Assembly: GCF_900115395.1 (NCBI RefSeq)
Contig: NZ_FOWE01000001.1
Coordinates: 558,001-622,000 of the forward strand
DNA: 64,000 nt
Reading direction: 5' to 3'
From: Geodermatophilus obscurus
GTDB lineage: Bacteria > Actinomycetota > Actinomycetes > Mycobacteriales > Geodermatophilaceae
Shown: positions 36,193-45,053 of the stretch, piece by piece
Numbering within the stretch: position 1 is the first letter of the stretch
Layout: each line of letters begins with the position of its first letter
Program-made: the position numbers and the translations under genes
The notes under the pieces: generated by a model
Database searches by the model: none
Told to the model about the DNA's origin: nothing
The model's input: the letters and a program-made list of their open reading frames with translations, nothing else

Positions 36193-37842
36193 GTGCCACC
36201 AGCAGCGGTCCCACCAGCAGCGGTGCCACCAGCCCTGACGGACACGCGCGACGCCGGCGCGGAGCGGCCGGCGCGGACCCGCCCCGGCAGGCGGCTGCCC
36301 TGGCGGACGCTGCTCGCCGCCGCCGGGGGCGGCGCGATGCTGCTGGCCTTCCCCGGGTACTCGTTGCTGCCGCTGGCCGTGCTCGGCCCGGCCGCGCTGG
36401 CGCTGGCGGTGCACGGGCAGCGGGCCCGCTCCGGCGCCTGGCTGGGGCTGGTGTGCGGGCTGGCGTTCTTCGTGCCGCTGCTGTCGTGGACCGGCATCTA
36501 CGTCGGCGCCTTCCCGTGGCTGGCGCTCGCGGTCTCCCAGGCGCTGTTCCTGTGCGCCCTGGGCGCGGCGACGGCGGCGGTCTCCCGGCTGCGACTGTGG
36601 CCGCTGTGGACCGCGGCGCTGTGGGTGGCCGACGAGGCGCTGCGCGGCCGGGTGCCGTTCGGCGGCTTCCCGTGGGGCCGGCTGGGGCTGAGCCAGACCG
36701 ACGGGCCCTACCTCGCCCTCGCCGCCTACGGCGGTGTTCCGCTGGTCTCCTTCGCCGTGGCGCTCACCGGCACGCTGCTGGCCGCGGCCGTCCTCGCCCT
36801 GGCCCGGGCCCGGCGCTCCGCCGGCGCGCACCCGCGCGGCCCGGCGGTGCGGGCGGCGGCCGCCGCCCTCGCCGCCGCGCTCGCCGTCCCGCTGCTCGCC
36901 GCGGTGGCGTGGCTGCCGCTGCCCGGTCCCTCGCTCACCGAGGGCGGGCCCACCCGCACCGTCGCGGTGATCCAGGGCGACGTGCCCGAGGCCGGGCTGG
37001 AGTTCAACGCCCGCCGCCGCGCGGTCCTGGACAACCACGTGCAGCGCACCCTGGAGCTGGCCGACGCGGTCGCGGCCGGCGACCAGCGGCAGCCCGACCT
37101 CGTGGTGTGGCCGGAGAACAGCTCCGACATCGACCCCTACACCAACGCCGACGCCGCCCGGCAGATCAGCCGCGCCGCCGCCGCGATCGGCGCGCCGGTG
37201 CTGGTGGGCGCCGTCGTGCAGGGGCCGGGGGAGTACCTGTCCAACACCGGCATCGTCTGGGACCCCGAGAGCGGGCCCGGGCAGACCTACGTCAAGCGCC
37301 ACCCCGTGCCGCTGGCCGAGTACGTCCCGGCGCGCGACTTCTTCCGCTTCTTCAGCGACAAGGTCGACCTGGTCCGCCGCGACTTCACCAAGGGCACCGA
37401 GGTCGGCGTGCTGGACATGGGCGGCGCGCGGGTGGGCGACGTCATCTGCTTCGAGGTGGTCTACGACTCCCTGGTCGCCGACACCGTGCAGGCTGGCGCC
37501 GGGATGCTCGTCGTGCAGACCAACAACGCCACCTTCGGCTACACCGACGAGAGCGAGCAGCAGCTGGCCGCCAGCCGGCTGCGGGCCGTGGAGTTCGGCC
37601 GCACCGTCGTCGTCGCCGCCACCAGTGGCATCTCCGCCGTCGTGGCGCCCGACGGGTCGCTGGCCCGCCGCTCGGAGCTGTTCACCCCCGCGGTGTTCGT
37701 CGAGGACGTCGCCCAGCGCGACTTCACCACCCTCGCCGAGCGGCTCGACGCCGTCCCCGAGTGGACCCTCACCGTGCTGGGCGCCGCCGCCGTCCTCGCC
37801 GTCGCCGTCCCCGCGCTGCGTGCCCGGCGGGGCGGGGCGTGA
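36193..37842 (+). CDS. lnt: Apolipoprotein N-acyltransferase Lnt
   Basis: Adds the third acyl chain to lipoprotein N-termini at the membrane. It has 549 residues with multiple N-terminal membrane helices (to about residue 215) and a periplasmic nitrilase domain bearing the catalytic triad: Glu in WPENSS, Lys in VKRHPVPLAEYVP and Cys in VICFE. A last membrane helix follows. GTG 36193 is chosen for its GGGAGGG site 5 nt upstream; GTG or ATG candidates up to 36115 are in frame. The N-terminus has a VPPAAVPPAAVPPA repeat. Lnt and Ppm, fused in M. tuberculosis as Rv2051c, are separate here but overlap by 4 nt. Confidence 0.93.
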   Translation: MPPAAVPPAAVPPALTDTRDAGAERPARTRPGRRLPWRTLLAAAGGGAMLLAFPGYSLLPLAVLGPAALALAVHGQRARSGAWLGLVCGLAFFVPLLSWTGIYVGAFPWLALAVSQALFLCALGAATAAVSRLRLWPLWTAALWVADEALRGRVPFGGFPWGRLGLSQTDGPYLALAAYGGVPLVSFAVALTGTLLAAAVLALARARRSAGAHPRGPAVRAAAAALAAALAVPLLAAVAWLPLPGPSLTEGGPTRTVAVIQGDVPEAGLEFNARRRAVLDNHVQRTLELADAVAAGDQRQPDLVVWPENSSDIDPYTNADAARQISRAAAAIGAPVLVGAVVQGPGEYLSNTGIVWDPESGPGQTYVKRHPVPLAEYVPARDFFRFFSDKVDLVRRDFTKGTEVGVLDMGGARVGDVICFEVVYDSLVADTVQAGAGMLVVQTNNATFGYTDESEQQLAASRLRAVEFGRTVVVAATSGISAVVAPDGSLARRSELFTPAVFVEDVAQRDFTTLAERLDAVPEWTLTVLGAAAVLAVAVPALRARRGGA

Positions 37843-38633
37843 GCGGCCCCTCCCGGGTCCTGGTGGTCGTCCCGACCTACGACGAGGTCGACAACCTCGG
37901 GCCGGTCCTCGCCCGGCTGCACGCCGCGGTCCCCGGCGCCGACGCGCTCGTGGTCGACGACGGCTCACCCGACGGCACCGGCGAGCTCGCCGAGCAGCTG
38001 GCCGCGCGGGACCCCCGGGTGCACGTGCTGCGCCGCACCCACAAGTCCGGCCTGGGCCCGGCCTACGTCGCCGGGTTCCGCTGGGGCCGCGAGCGCGGCT
38101 ACGACGTCCTGGTCGAGATGGACGCCGACGGCTCCCACCACCCCGAGCAGCTGCCCCGGCTGCTGGCCGCCCTCGACGACGCCGACCTGGTGCTGGGCTC
38201 GCGGTGGGTGCCCGGCGGGCGGGTGGAGGACTGGCCGCGCCGCCGGCTGATGCTGTCGCGGGTGGGCAACCGCTACACGCGCTGGGCGCTGCGGCTGCCC
38301 CTGGCCGACGCCACCGGCGGGTTCCGCGCCGTCCGCGGGGAGCTGGTCGACCGGCTGCCCTTCGACGAGGTGGCCAGCCAGGGCTACTGCTTCCAGGTCG
38401 ACTGGGCCTGGCGGGCGGTGCGCGCCGGCGCCCGGGTGACCGAGGTGCCGATCACCTTCAGCGAACGCACGGCCGGCAGGAGCAAGATGACCGCCTCGAT
38501 CGTTGAAGAGGCGTTGGTACGGGTCACCTGGTGGGGCCTGCAGGACCGGCTGGCCGATCGGCTGCCGGGCCGGGTCCCCCGGGCCGTGCCCGGACGGGTC
38601 CGCGACGGCGGGCGGTCCAGCGAGGTCCGGTAG
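37839..38633 (+). CDS. ppm1: Polyprenol monophosphomannose synthase
   Basis: A 264-residue GT2-family enzyme that transfers mannose from GDP-mannose to polyprenyl phosphate for lipoglycan and protein mannosylation. Nucleotide motif VVPTYDEVDNL (residues 10-20), DDGSPDGT, the metal-binding DAD in EMDADGSHHP, and VPITFSERTAGRSKMTASI. It lacks the C-terminal membrane domain of eukaryotic-type homologues. GTG 37839 overlaps the lnt stop. The short C-terminal tail is Arg-rich. Confidence 0.93.
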   Translation: MSGPSRVLVVVPTYDEVDNLGPVLARLHAAVPGADALVVDDGSPDGTGELAEQLAARDPRVHVLRRTHKSGLGPAYVAGFRWGRERGYDVLVEMDADGSHHPEQLPRLLAALDDADLVLGSRWVPGGRVEDWPRRRLMLSRVGNRYTRWALRLPLADATGGFRAVRGELVDRLPFDEVASQGYCFQVDWAWRAVRAGARVTEVPITFSERTAGRSKMTASIVEEALVRVTWWGLQDRLADRLPGRVPRAVPGRVRDGGRSSEVR

Positions 38634-38673
38634 GCGGACCCGGGCCGCCGGCGAGGCCGGACCGGGGAGAGCC

Positions 38674-39201
38674 GTGGGACAGCAGGTCAGGGGACGCCGC
38701 ATCCGGGTCCTGGTGGGGCTGTGGGCCCTCGCGGAGATCGCCGTCTTCGTGCTCGTCGCGGCGTGGATCGGTGTCGGCTGGACGCTCGTGGCCGCGCTGG
38801 CCACCACCGTGCTGGGCTGGACGCTCACGGCGCGCCAGGGCGGCCGCGCGCTGGCCGAGCTGCGGGAGCGGGCGCAGGCGCACCGGTCGCCGGGCCGCGC
38901 GGCCGGTGACGCCGGCCTGGTCGCCGTCGGCGGGGTGCTGATGGTGCTGCCGGGGTTCCTCGGCGACGTCGTCGGGCTGCTGTTCCTGCTGCCGCCCACC
39001 CGGCCGCTGGTGCGCGCCGCCGTCGGCCGTGGGCTGGCGGCCCGGCTGGGCGTCCTGGGTGTGGCCGTCCCGGTGCGGGTGCGCAGCACGCGGGCGCCGG
39101 ACTTTCCATACCCAGGCGGTCCGGTGCGGGTCATCGAGGGCGAAGTCATCGAGGGCGAGGTCGCCGAGGGCGGGGTCGTGGGGGAGCACCTCACCCGCTG
39201 A
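38674..39201 (+). CDS. fxsA: FxsA-family membrane protein
   Basis: A 175-residue inner-membrane protein: two N-terminal helices (residues about 10-50) and a third pair around LVAVGGVLMVLPGFLGDVVG (near 88-107), which is the FxsA signature. The C-terminal tail has a VIEGEVIEGEVAEG repeat. FxsA of E. coli is linked to phage exclusion; function in actinobacteria is unknown. Neighbour of ppm/lnt and rbpA as in M. tuberculosis (Rv2053c). Confidence 0.88.
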   Translation: MGQQVRGRRIRVLVGLWALAEIAVFVLVAAWIGVGWTLVAALATTVLGWTLTARQGGRALAELRERAQAHRSPGRAAGDAGLVAVGGVLMVLPGFLGDVVGLLFLLPPTRPLVRAAVGRGLAARLGVLGVAVPVRVRSTRAPDFPYPGGPVRVIEGEVIEGEVAEGGVVGEHLTR

Positions 39202-39207
39202 GCACGC

Positions 39208-39245
39208 GGAACGGCCCCGGTGGGGAGTCCCACCGGGGCCGTTCC
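39208..39245. terminator. Bidirectional terminator hairpin
   Basis: Perfect 17-bp stem (GGAACGGCCCCGGTGGG with its complement) and GAGT loop between convergent fxsA and rbpA. Confidence 0.85.
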
Positions 39246-39279
39246 GTGTCGTGCTGGTGTCGTGCTGGGTGGTGCGGTG

Positions 39280-39624
39280 TCAGCTGGCGCGGGTCCGCCG
39301 GCCGCGGAGCACCTCGAGCCGCTCGGCGAGGACCTCCTCGAGGTCCTCCACGGAGCGACGCTCCAGGAGCATGTCCCAGTGGGTCCGCGGGGGCTTGACC
39401 TTCTTGGGAGCGGGCTCCGCGCCGCCGACCAGCTTGGCCGACGCGCCGTCGAACTTGCACTCCCAGGTGTCGGGCACCTCGGCGTCGTCGGCGAAGGGCA
39501 CGGTGAACTGGTGACCCGAGGGGCACTTGTACTCGACGTACTGGCGCTCGATCGGGGCGGTGTTCCGCTCCGTCTCGTAGCTGACGCTGCCCAGTCGGCT
39601 GCCCCGCAGGGAACGCTCGCCCAT
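39280..39624 (-). CDS. rbpA: RNA polymerase-binding protein RbpA
   Basis: A 114-residue actinobacterial transcription factor that stabilises the open complex with the main sigma factor. The N-terminal region has the SRLGSVSYETERN core, then a zinc-type fold (here C-terminal KCPSGHQF and WECKFDG), the basic linker PAPKKVKPPRTHWDMLL and the sigma-interaction helices ending EVLRGRRT. ATG 39624 is chosen; the upstream 22 codons do not match the family. A SigR/SigH-type promoter precedes it. Confidence 0.96.
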   Translation of the reverse strand: MGERSLRGSRLGSVSYETERNTAPIERQYVEYKCPSGHQFTVPFADDAEVPDTWECKFDGASAKLVGGAEPAPKKVKPPRTHWDMLLERRSVEDLEEVLAERLEVLRGRRTRAS

Positions 39625-39710
39625 GGCACACCGTCCTCTCGTGCTGGTGGGTGTCGGTCGGGACTGCTCGCAGCAGGGGGTACCCACTGCAGGAGGTAGT
39701 CAAGGAGACC

Positions 39711-39737
39711 AACGGCGGATTTCGCGGAGAGATTCCG
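39711..39737 (-). promoter_or_regulatory. SigR/SigH-type promoter of rbpA
   Basis: GGAAT, 18 nt, GTT on the - strand (39736 to 39711), the recognition pattern of the thiol-stress sigma factor SigR/SigH. It predicts an untranslated leader of about 80 nt before rbpA. Streptomyces rbpA is known to be SigR-dependent. Confidence 0.7.
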
Positions 39738-39834
39738 CGGAGTCGGTTCCCCATCATCGCATGGAGTGGTATCGGGGCACGCAACGCCCCCCGACCGGGT
39801 GAGCCACCGCCGCGCGCCGGGAGGCCCGGGGAGG

Positions 39835-40572
39835 TCAGGGCAGCTCGAGCTGGCCCGGTCCGGCCGCTCCCGGGCCCAGCTGCCCGAGCACGTGGTGGCG
39901 GCGGCACAGCACCTGGTAGTGCACCTCCGGGCCGGGTGTGTGGTCGGCCTCGGGCACCGGGGTGGGCGCGGTGTCCGCGACCACCACCGTGGCGCCCTGC
40001 CGCACCAGCTGCCCGTCGACGACGCGGGCGTTGAGCAGCCCCGGCGCCCCGCACCAGCACAGCACCTCGACCTGGATGCGCTGCACGTCGTCGGCGACCT
40101 CGAGCAGCCGCTGCGTGCCCGGGAACAGCCGGGTGCGGAAGTCGGTGGTCAGGCCGAAGGCGTAGACGTCGACGTGCGAGGCGTCGACGAGCTCGGCGAG
40201 CTGGTCGACCTGCGCCGGCGTGAGGAACTGCGCCTCGTCGACGATGAGGTAGTCCACGCGGGTGCCGTCGGCCCAGCGGCTGCGCACCAGCAGCAGCAGG
40301 TCGGTGTGGTCGTCGACCTCGACGGCGTCGTGCGCCAGCCCCACCCGGGAGGTGATCTGCGGCCGCACCGAGCGGTCGCCCTGGGTCAGCAGCAGGCCCG
40401 AGCGGCCCTGCCGGCTCTGGTTGTGGTCGACCTGCAGCGCCAGCGTGGACTTGCCGCAGTCCATCGGGCCGTGGAAGAAGCGCAGGTGCGCCGGCGCGGG
40501 CGCTCTCCGCCGGTCACCGGCGGCCGGGACCGCTGGAGCCGCGGGTGGGGTCGCGGGTGCGGGATCGGTCAC
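39835..40572 (-). CDS. tdk: Thymidine kinase
   Basis: Type II thymidine kinase, 245 residues. Walker A GPMDCGKST (near residue 36) and the DEAQFL motif are clear; the lasso domain with HVLGQL and zinc-type CWCG and CRRHH residues follows. It salvages thymidine to dTMP. The C-terminus has a Gly/Pro-rich tail. GTG 40572 overlaps the stop of the MFS gene, so the two are coupled. Confidence 0.92.
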   Translation of the reverse strand: MTDPAPATPPAAPAVPAAGDRRRAPAPAHLRFFHGPMDCGKSTLALQVDHNQSRQGRSGLLLTQGDRSVRPQITSRVGLAHDAVEVDDHTDLLLLVRSRWADGTRVDYLIVDEAQFLTPAQVDQLAELVDASHVDVYAFGLTTDFRTRLFPGTQRLLEVADDVQRIQVEVLCWCGAPGLLNARVVDGQLVRQGATVVVADTAPTPVPEADHTPGPEVHYQVLCRRHHVLGQLGPGAAGPGQLELP

Positions 40573-41918
40573 AGCCGCTCGGGCGGCGTGTTGCCCGCGG
40601 CCAGCACCGCCCGCCGCAGGGGCAGGCGCAGCAGCAGCAGGAAGCCGGCGACGAAGAACACGACCAGGCTGATGATCGCGTACCGGTAGGACCCGGTGAG
40701 CTGGTAGGTCAGGCCGAAGGCCAACGGCCCGAGCCAGCTGGTCCCGCGGTCGCTGATCTCGTAGAAGCTGTAGTACTCCGCCTCCCGGCCCGCCGGGATG
40801 AGGTGGCTGAACAGCGACCGCGACAGCGCCTGCGTGCCGCCCTGCACCAGCCCGATCACCGCCGCCAGCGCGTAGAACTGGGCGACCGCGCCCTCCTGCA
40901 GCCAGTACGCGGCGACCAGCACCGCCGTCCAGGCCACCAGGCAGCCCAGCACCGTGCGCTTGGCGCCGTAGCGGGCGGCCACCCGCCCCAGCCCGAGCGC
41001 GCCGAAGACGGCGACCACCTGCACCATGAGGATCGCCCCGGTGAGCACCGACTGCGACAGCCCCAGCTCCTCGCTGGCGTAGGTGGCCGACAGCGAGATG
41101 ACGGTCTGCACGCCGTCGTTGAACAACAGGTACGCGCCGAGGAACCACAGCGTCAGCGGGAACGCCCGCATCCCCCTGAGCGTCGCGGCCAGCTGCCGGA
41201 AGCCGCTGGTGGCCGCGCCGTGGGAGGCGGCCGGCGGCCGGTCGCGCAGGAGGGAGACGGTGACCAGCGTGAACAGCCCCCACCACAGGCCCGACGTCGC
41301 CAGGCAGATGCGCACCGCCTCGCCCTCGGTCAGCCCGAGGGACTCCGCCCCGAGGAACAGGCCCAGGTGCACGGCGAGCAGCAGCGCCCCGCCGACGTAG
41401 CCGAAGGCCCAGCCGCGGCTGGAGACGGCGTCGCGCTCGTCCGGGGAGGCGAGGTCGGGCAGCCAGGAGTAGTAGACGACGGTGGCGGCGCCGAAGGAGA
41501 CGTTGGCGACGACGAACAGCGCCGCACCCAGCAGGTAGCGGCCGTCGGCGACGAAGAACAGGCAGGTGGCCGCCAGCGCGCCCAGCGCCGCCAGCCCGCC
41601 GAGCAGGTGCCGCTTGCGGCCCGAGCGGTCGGCGACGGCGCCGGTGAGCGGCAGCACCAGCACCTGCAGGACGACCGAGAACGACAGCACGTAGGAGAAC
41701 CAGCTGCCCGGCGGGATCGACAACCCCAGGAACGGCAGCCGACCGTCGGCGCCGACGGCGTCCCGGGCGACGCTGGTCAGGTACGGGCCCAGGAAGACCG
41801 TGGTGACGCTGGTGTTGAACACCGACATCGCCCAGTCGTAGGAGTACCAGCCGAAGCGCTCGCGGCGCAGCGCGGGATCGGCCGGGCCGGGAACGGCCTG
41901 GATCTCGGGGGCGGTCAC
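40569..41918 (-). CDS. MFS transporter (Atg22/UMF1-type)
   Basis: A 449-residue major-facilitator protein with 12 predicted membrane segments. It has the Atg22/UMF1-like features: N-terminal FGWYSYDWAMSVFNTSVTTVFLGPYL, GAVADRSGRKRHLLGG (motif A) and the late EISDRGTSWLGPLAFGL segment. Such proteins export amino acids or other small solutes; substrate unknown. GTG 41918 has a GGAGGAG site. It is upstream of tdk in one transcript. Confidence 0.9.
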   Translation of the reverse strand: MTAPEIQAVPGPADPALRRERFGWYSYDWAMSVFNTSVTTVFLGPYLTSVARDAVGADGRLPFLGLSIPPGSWFSYVLSFSVVLQVLVLPLTGAVADRSGRKRHLLGGLAALGALAATCLFFVADGRYLLGAALFVVANVSFGAATVVYYSWLPDLASPDERDAVSSRGWAFGYVGGALLLAVHLGLFLGAESLGLTEGEAVRICLATSGLWWGLFTLVTVSLLRDRPPAASHGAATSGFRQLAATLRGMRAFPLTLWFLGAYLLFNDGVQTVISLSATYASEELGLSQSVLTGAILMVQVVAVFGALGLGRVAARYGAKRTVLGCLVAWTAVLVAAYWLQEGAVAQFYALAAVIGLVQGGTQALSRSLFSHLIPAGREAEYYSFYEISDRGTSWLGPLAFGLTYQLTGSYRYAIISLVVFFVAGFLLLLRLPLRRAVLAAGNTPPERL

Positions 41919-42041
41919 GACTCCTCCTCGCTGACGCTCGTCGGCGTCGTGACCGACGGTGCTGTGCTCACGTGCGGCCCCGCAGGCTCGGCCGCGTGCG
42001 CAGGGTGCCACCCCGGACGGGGCGGATCCAGCACCGGCCGG

Positions 42042-42929
42042 TCACGGGATGTCCGGCGGCACGACCCCGCCGGGGAACGCCGCCGCGCCGGTCGTCGGGC
42101 GGGTCGGGTCGGGGTGCAGCGGCCGGCTCGCCGCCCGCAGCGGCACCAGCCCGCGGGTGATCGCCGCCGCGATGCGCATCCGGGCCCGGTTGGCGTCGCC
42201 CACCCGCCCCACCTCGAGGTCCTCCATGAACACCGGCGGCCCGACGTGCACCCGCAGCACCGGACGCCGCACCAGCGAGCGCGCCAGGGTGCGCAGCTTG
42301 CCCCAGTCGTTGCCGTACTGCAGCACCTCCTGGGCGCCCCACTGGCTGACCGGCAGCACCGGGACCCGCACGCCGAGGGCCAGCCGCGCCATGCCGGTGC
42401 GGCCGCGCTCGGGCCACCCGTCGGGGGCCAGGCCCACCCGCCCCTCGGGATAGGCGACGACGTGCCCGCCGTGCACCAGCGCCACCTCGGTCACCCGCAC
42501 CGCGTGGCGGGCGAGCTGCGTGCCGCGCTCCACCCGGATGCCCCCGGCGCGCTCCAGCAGCGGCCCGGCCACCGGCGCGGACATGATCCCGCCGGTGGCC
42601 ATGATCCGCGGGACCACGCCGAGCCGGTGCAGCGCGACCGCGACGACGAAGGGGTCGAAGTCGCCGACGTGGTTGGCCGCCAGCAGCAGCGGCCCGCGCC
42701 GCAGCTCCTCCGGGACCGACCCGGTCACCTCCACCCGGCCGAAGAGGTCCACCAGCCAGGAGAACCGCCGCAGCAGCAACAGCCACACCCACCACGGCGG
42801 CGCCGCCGCGATCGCCAGCTCCCGGACGAACCACTCGGGGTCGCCGTCGCGCAGGATCGGCTCGAGGTGGTCGGGCAGCGGCGGCGGCGTGGGCCGCCAG
42901 GCGCGCAGCCGGCCGGTCAGACCGGTCAC
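42042..42929 (-). CDS. Lysophospholipid acyltransferase-family protein
   Basis: A 295-residue PlsC-fold acyltransferase: catalytic NHVGDFD (near residue 85), the GGIRVERGT block, YPEGRVG and VPVLPVSQWGAQEVL. Membrane-associated, acting in phospholipid or glycolipid assembly. The long C-terminal extension is not typical. GTG 42929 overlaps the GDPD stop (GTGA). Confidence 0.92.
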   Translation of the reverse strand: MTGLTGRLRAWRPTPPPLPDHLEPILRDGDPEWFVRELAIAAAPPWWVWLLLLRRFSWLVDLFGRVEVTGSVPEELRRGPLLLAANHVGDFDPFVVAVALHRLGVVPRIMATGGIMSAPVAGPLLERAGGIRVERGTQLARHAVRVTEVALVHGGHVVAYPEGRVGLAPDGWPERGRTGMARLALGVRVPVLPVSQWGAQEVLQYGNDWGKLRTLARSLVRRPVLRVHVGPPVFMEDLEVGRVGDANRARMRIAAAITRGLVPLRAASRPLHPDPTRPTTGAAAFPGGVVPPDIP

Positions 42930-43702
42930 GACTGCCCCCACTGGCCGCGGGCCTCGAGGAGCTGCTTGAGCATGGCCGGGCGGTCGGTCATGATCCCGTC
43001 GACCCCGAGGTCGAGCATCGCCGTCGCCTCCTCCGGGGTGTCGACGGTCCAGACGTGCACCTGCAGGCCCCGGGCGTGCGCCGCGGTGACGAACCGCTCG
43101 TCGACCAGCGCCCGGCCGCCCAGCTGCAGCGGCACCTGCGCGCACCCGGCCTGCACGCGCACCAGCCCGGCCGCCCGCGGCGAGTACGACGACAGCCGCA
43201 GCGCCGCCACCCCGCGCGGGCCCAGCGACGTGCACACGGCCGGCCCGAGCACCCGCCGGGCGGCCGCGACCCGGGCGTCGGAGAACGACGCGAGGCAGAT
43301 GCGGTCGAGCACACCGGTCCGGCGCACCGTGCGCGCCAGCGGGGCCAGCACGCCGGCGGCCTTGACGTCGAGGTTGAACCGGACGTCGGGCCAGGCGCCG
43401 AGCAGCTCCTCCAGCCGCAGGATCGGCTCCCGGCCGCCGATGCGGGCGCGGGCGACCTCGGCCCAGGGCAGCTGCTCGACGCGGCCGCTGCGGTCGGTGA
43501 CGCGGTCCAGGGAGGGGTCGTGGAACACGACGGGGACGCCGTCGGCGGTGACCCGGACGTCGGTCTCGAGGTACCGATAGCCCATCGCCACGCAGGCCTC
43601 GAAGGCCGGCATGGTGTTCTCCAGGTGCTCGATCGCGCCGCCGCGGTGGGCCATCGCCAGGGGCGTCGGTCCGTCGAGGTAGGCGAACCGGGCGGGAGGC
43701 AC
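42926..43702 (-). CDS. Glycerophosphodiester phosphodiesterase (GDPD)
   Basis: A 258-residue GDPD that hydrolyses glycerophosphodiesters. Motifs: AHRGGAIEHLENTMPAF (catalytic His and the N-terminal Glu), ETDVRVTADGVPVVFHDPSLDR, and the DVKAAG and VWTVDTPEEA blocks. GTG 43702 is 7 nt after a TAGCGT -10 (43710-43715), so leaderless; the longer frame starting 43738 would contain the promoter. Coupled to the downstream acyltransferase. Confidence 0.94.
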   Translation of the reverse strand: MPPARFAYLDGPTPLAMAHRGGAIEHLENTMPAFEACVAMGYRYLETDVRVTADGVPVVFHDPSLDRVTDRSGRVEQLPWAEVARARIGGREPILRLEELLGAWPDVRFNLDVKAAGVLAPLARTVRRTGVLDRICLASFSDARVAAARRVLGPAVCTSLGPRGVAALRLSSYSPRAAGLVRVQAGCAQVPLQLGGRALVDERFVTAAHARGLQVHVWTVDTPEEATAMLDLGVDGIMTDRPAMLKQLLEARGQWGQS

Positions 43703-43808
43703 GCTCGACACGCTAGCGGCGCACCCCGACGCCCCCACCAGGCCCTTCTCCGGCCCTGCACGGGCGTGTCACCCGGGACTGTCGGTGGGGACGTCTAGCG
43801 TCCCCGCC

Positions 43809-44306
43809 GTGGCTGAGCAGCAGGTCCGCGGCACCGACGCGGGAACGGTCCGGACGGCCGTCCGGACGGCGGTGGGCACGACACCGGAGCGGAGGACGAC
43901 CAGGAGCAGGACGACCACGGTGACGACGCCGGTCCCGACGGCGGGGGAGGACGCGGGGCAGGGGAGCGGCACCGACCGCCGGTGCGGCTGGTGCCGGCGG
44001 GTCCTGCCCCAGGCCGGGTCGGTCGGCCGCCCGCGCCTCTACTGCGGGCAGGCCTGCCGCCAGCGGGCCTACGAGCAGCGCTCGGCCACCGCCAAGGCCG
44101 GCCTCTCCGACGACGTCGTGCTGGTGCGGCGCGCCGAGCTCGACGGCCTGCAGGACCGGCTGTTCCAGCTCCGCTGCGCCCTCGAGGACGTGCAGACCCT
44201 GCTCGGCGAGCGGCACACCAAGGCCGAGCTCGAGCGGTCCCTGGCCGACCTGGTGCACTCGACCGGCCGGCTCGACCGGCTCTGGGTCACCGAGCGCGCC
44301 GGCTGA
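43809..44306 (+). CDS. Conserved actinobacterial protein with a zinc-finger-like CxxC motif
   Basis: A 165-residue protein. After a 60-residue Thr/Arg-rich disordered stretch comes CGWCRRVL and RPRLYCGQACRQRAYEQR, a four-Cys zinc-binding-like motif, and then a helical C-terminal part (RLFQLRCALEDVQTLLGERHTK) that could form a coiled coil. I do not assign a function. The leaderless start GTG 43809 follows TAGCGT by 7 nt. Confidence 0.75.
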   Translation: MAEQQVRGTDAGTVRTAVRTAVGTTPERRTTRSRTTTVTTPVPTAGEDAGQGSGTDRRCGWCRRVLPQAGSVGRPRLYCGQACRQRAYEQRSATAKAGLSDDVVLVRRAELDGLQDRLFQLRCALEDVQTLLGERHTKAELERSLADLVHSTGRLDRLWVTERAG

Positions 44307-44334
44307 GCCGACCGGCCGTCCGCGGGACTCCGGA

Positions 44335-44574
44335 TCAGTCCGGGTCCTGCGTGTCGTCGTCCTGGTCCTCGGGGGCACCCTCGTCCGGGTTGCTGTTGTC
44401 GGGCAGGTTGTCCCGGGAGTCCTCGGACGGGTCGTCGCCGCTGGTGTTCTCACTGTCGTCGGTCGTGCCGTCGTTGGCGTCCTGCCCCGACGACGCGCAG
44501 GCGGTCACCGTCGCGCCGCCTCCCACGAGCGCCAGCGCGGTCAAGAGGGCGGCGATCGGACGTCGGAGTTCCAT
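44335..44574 (-). CDS. Small acidic lipoprotein
   Basis: A 79-residue protein with a lipoprotein signal peptide (RRPIAALLTALALVGGGA then lipobox VTAC) and a very acidic Asp/Glu/Asn-rich mature part of about 50 residues. ATG 44574 is 7 nt after a TAGGGT -10 (44582-44587). No recognised domain. It may be a surface spacer or binder; function unknown. Confidence 0.7.
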   Translation of the reverse strand: MELRRPIAALLTALALVGGGATVTACASSGQDANDGTTDDSENTSGDDPSEDSRDNLPDNSNPDEGAPEDQDDDTQDPD

Positions 44575-44650
44575 GTCCTCGACCCTAAGCAGGCAGCGGT
44601 CGAGCCGCCCGTCGAAGCACGGACACCCCCGCGCTTCCGTCACTGTGACG

Positions 44651-44656
44651 TAATTA
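44651..44656 (+). promoter_or_regulatory. Leaderless -10 element of the orphan ORF
   Basis: TAATTA in an AT-rich island, 7 nt before GTG 44664. Confidence 0.45.
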
Positions 44657-44663
44657 TGGTGGT

Positions 44664-45026
44664 GTGGCGGGCTGCCCGGAGGAGGGGTCCGAACGGTCGC
44701 GGCTGCCGGTCCGTGGTCCAGGTGGCCGGGTCGGGACCCGCAGGAGCGGCACGGACGGCGACCGGAGTCGCCGGCGGCAGGCAGCTCCGTGGGCCGGCTC
44801 GGGAACCCGGCGGCGGGCCGGAGCCGCAGCCGGCCGACGAGCAGCAGCCGGATGCCGGGCCGTCGAGATCCGCGCGGCCGGACAGACGGCGGTCGACATC
44901 CGGGCGGACGCGTGCGCGGTCGTCAACGGCGTCGTCCGTGCCGGCGAACCGGTGGGAACGGCACGTGTCGCGGACACCCAGCGGCAGCTGGTCGGGCGGC
45001 CGATCGTGCGCCGTCCGCGCACGTGA
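44664..45026 (+). CDS. Possible small hypothetical protein
   Basis: A 120-residue frame with a leaderless -10 exactly 7 nt before its GTG. The N-terminal half is Arg/Gly-rich and could be a shadow, but the C-terminal half (AVEIRAAGQTAVDIRADACA and beyond) looks like a folded beta-strand protein. No family recognised. Overlapping frames on both strands are equally open, so the call rests mainly on the promoter. Confidence 0.35.
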   Translation: MAGCPEEGSERSRLPVRGPGGRVGTRRSGTDGDRSRRRQAAPWAGSGTRRRAGAAAGRRAAAGCRAVEIRAAGQTAVDIRADACAVVNGVVRAGEPVGTARVADTQRQLVGRPIVRRPRT

Positions 45027-45039
45027 ACGTCGCGCCGAT

Positions 45040-45053
45040 AATGCACATTATGT
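45040..45053. promoter_or_regulatory. AT-rich inverted repeat
   Basis: ATAATG-CA-CATTAT, 6-bp arms, next to a TGTCAA. Possible operator or promoter for the orphan ORF or the region to its right. Confidence 0.4.
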
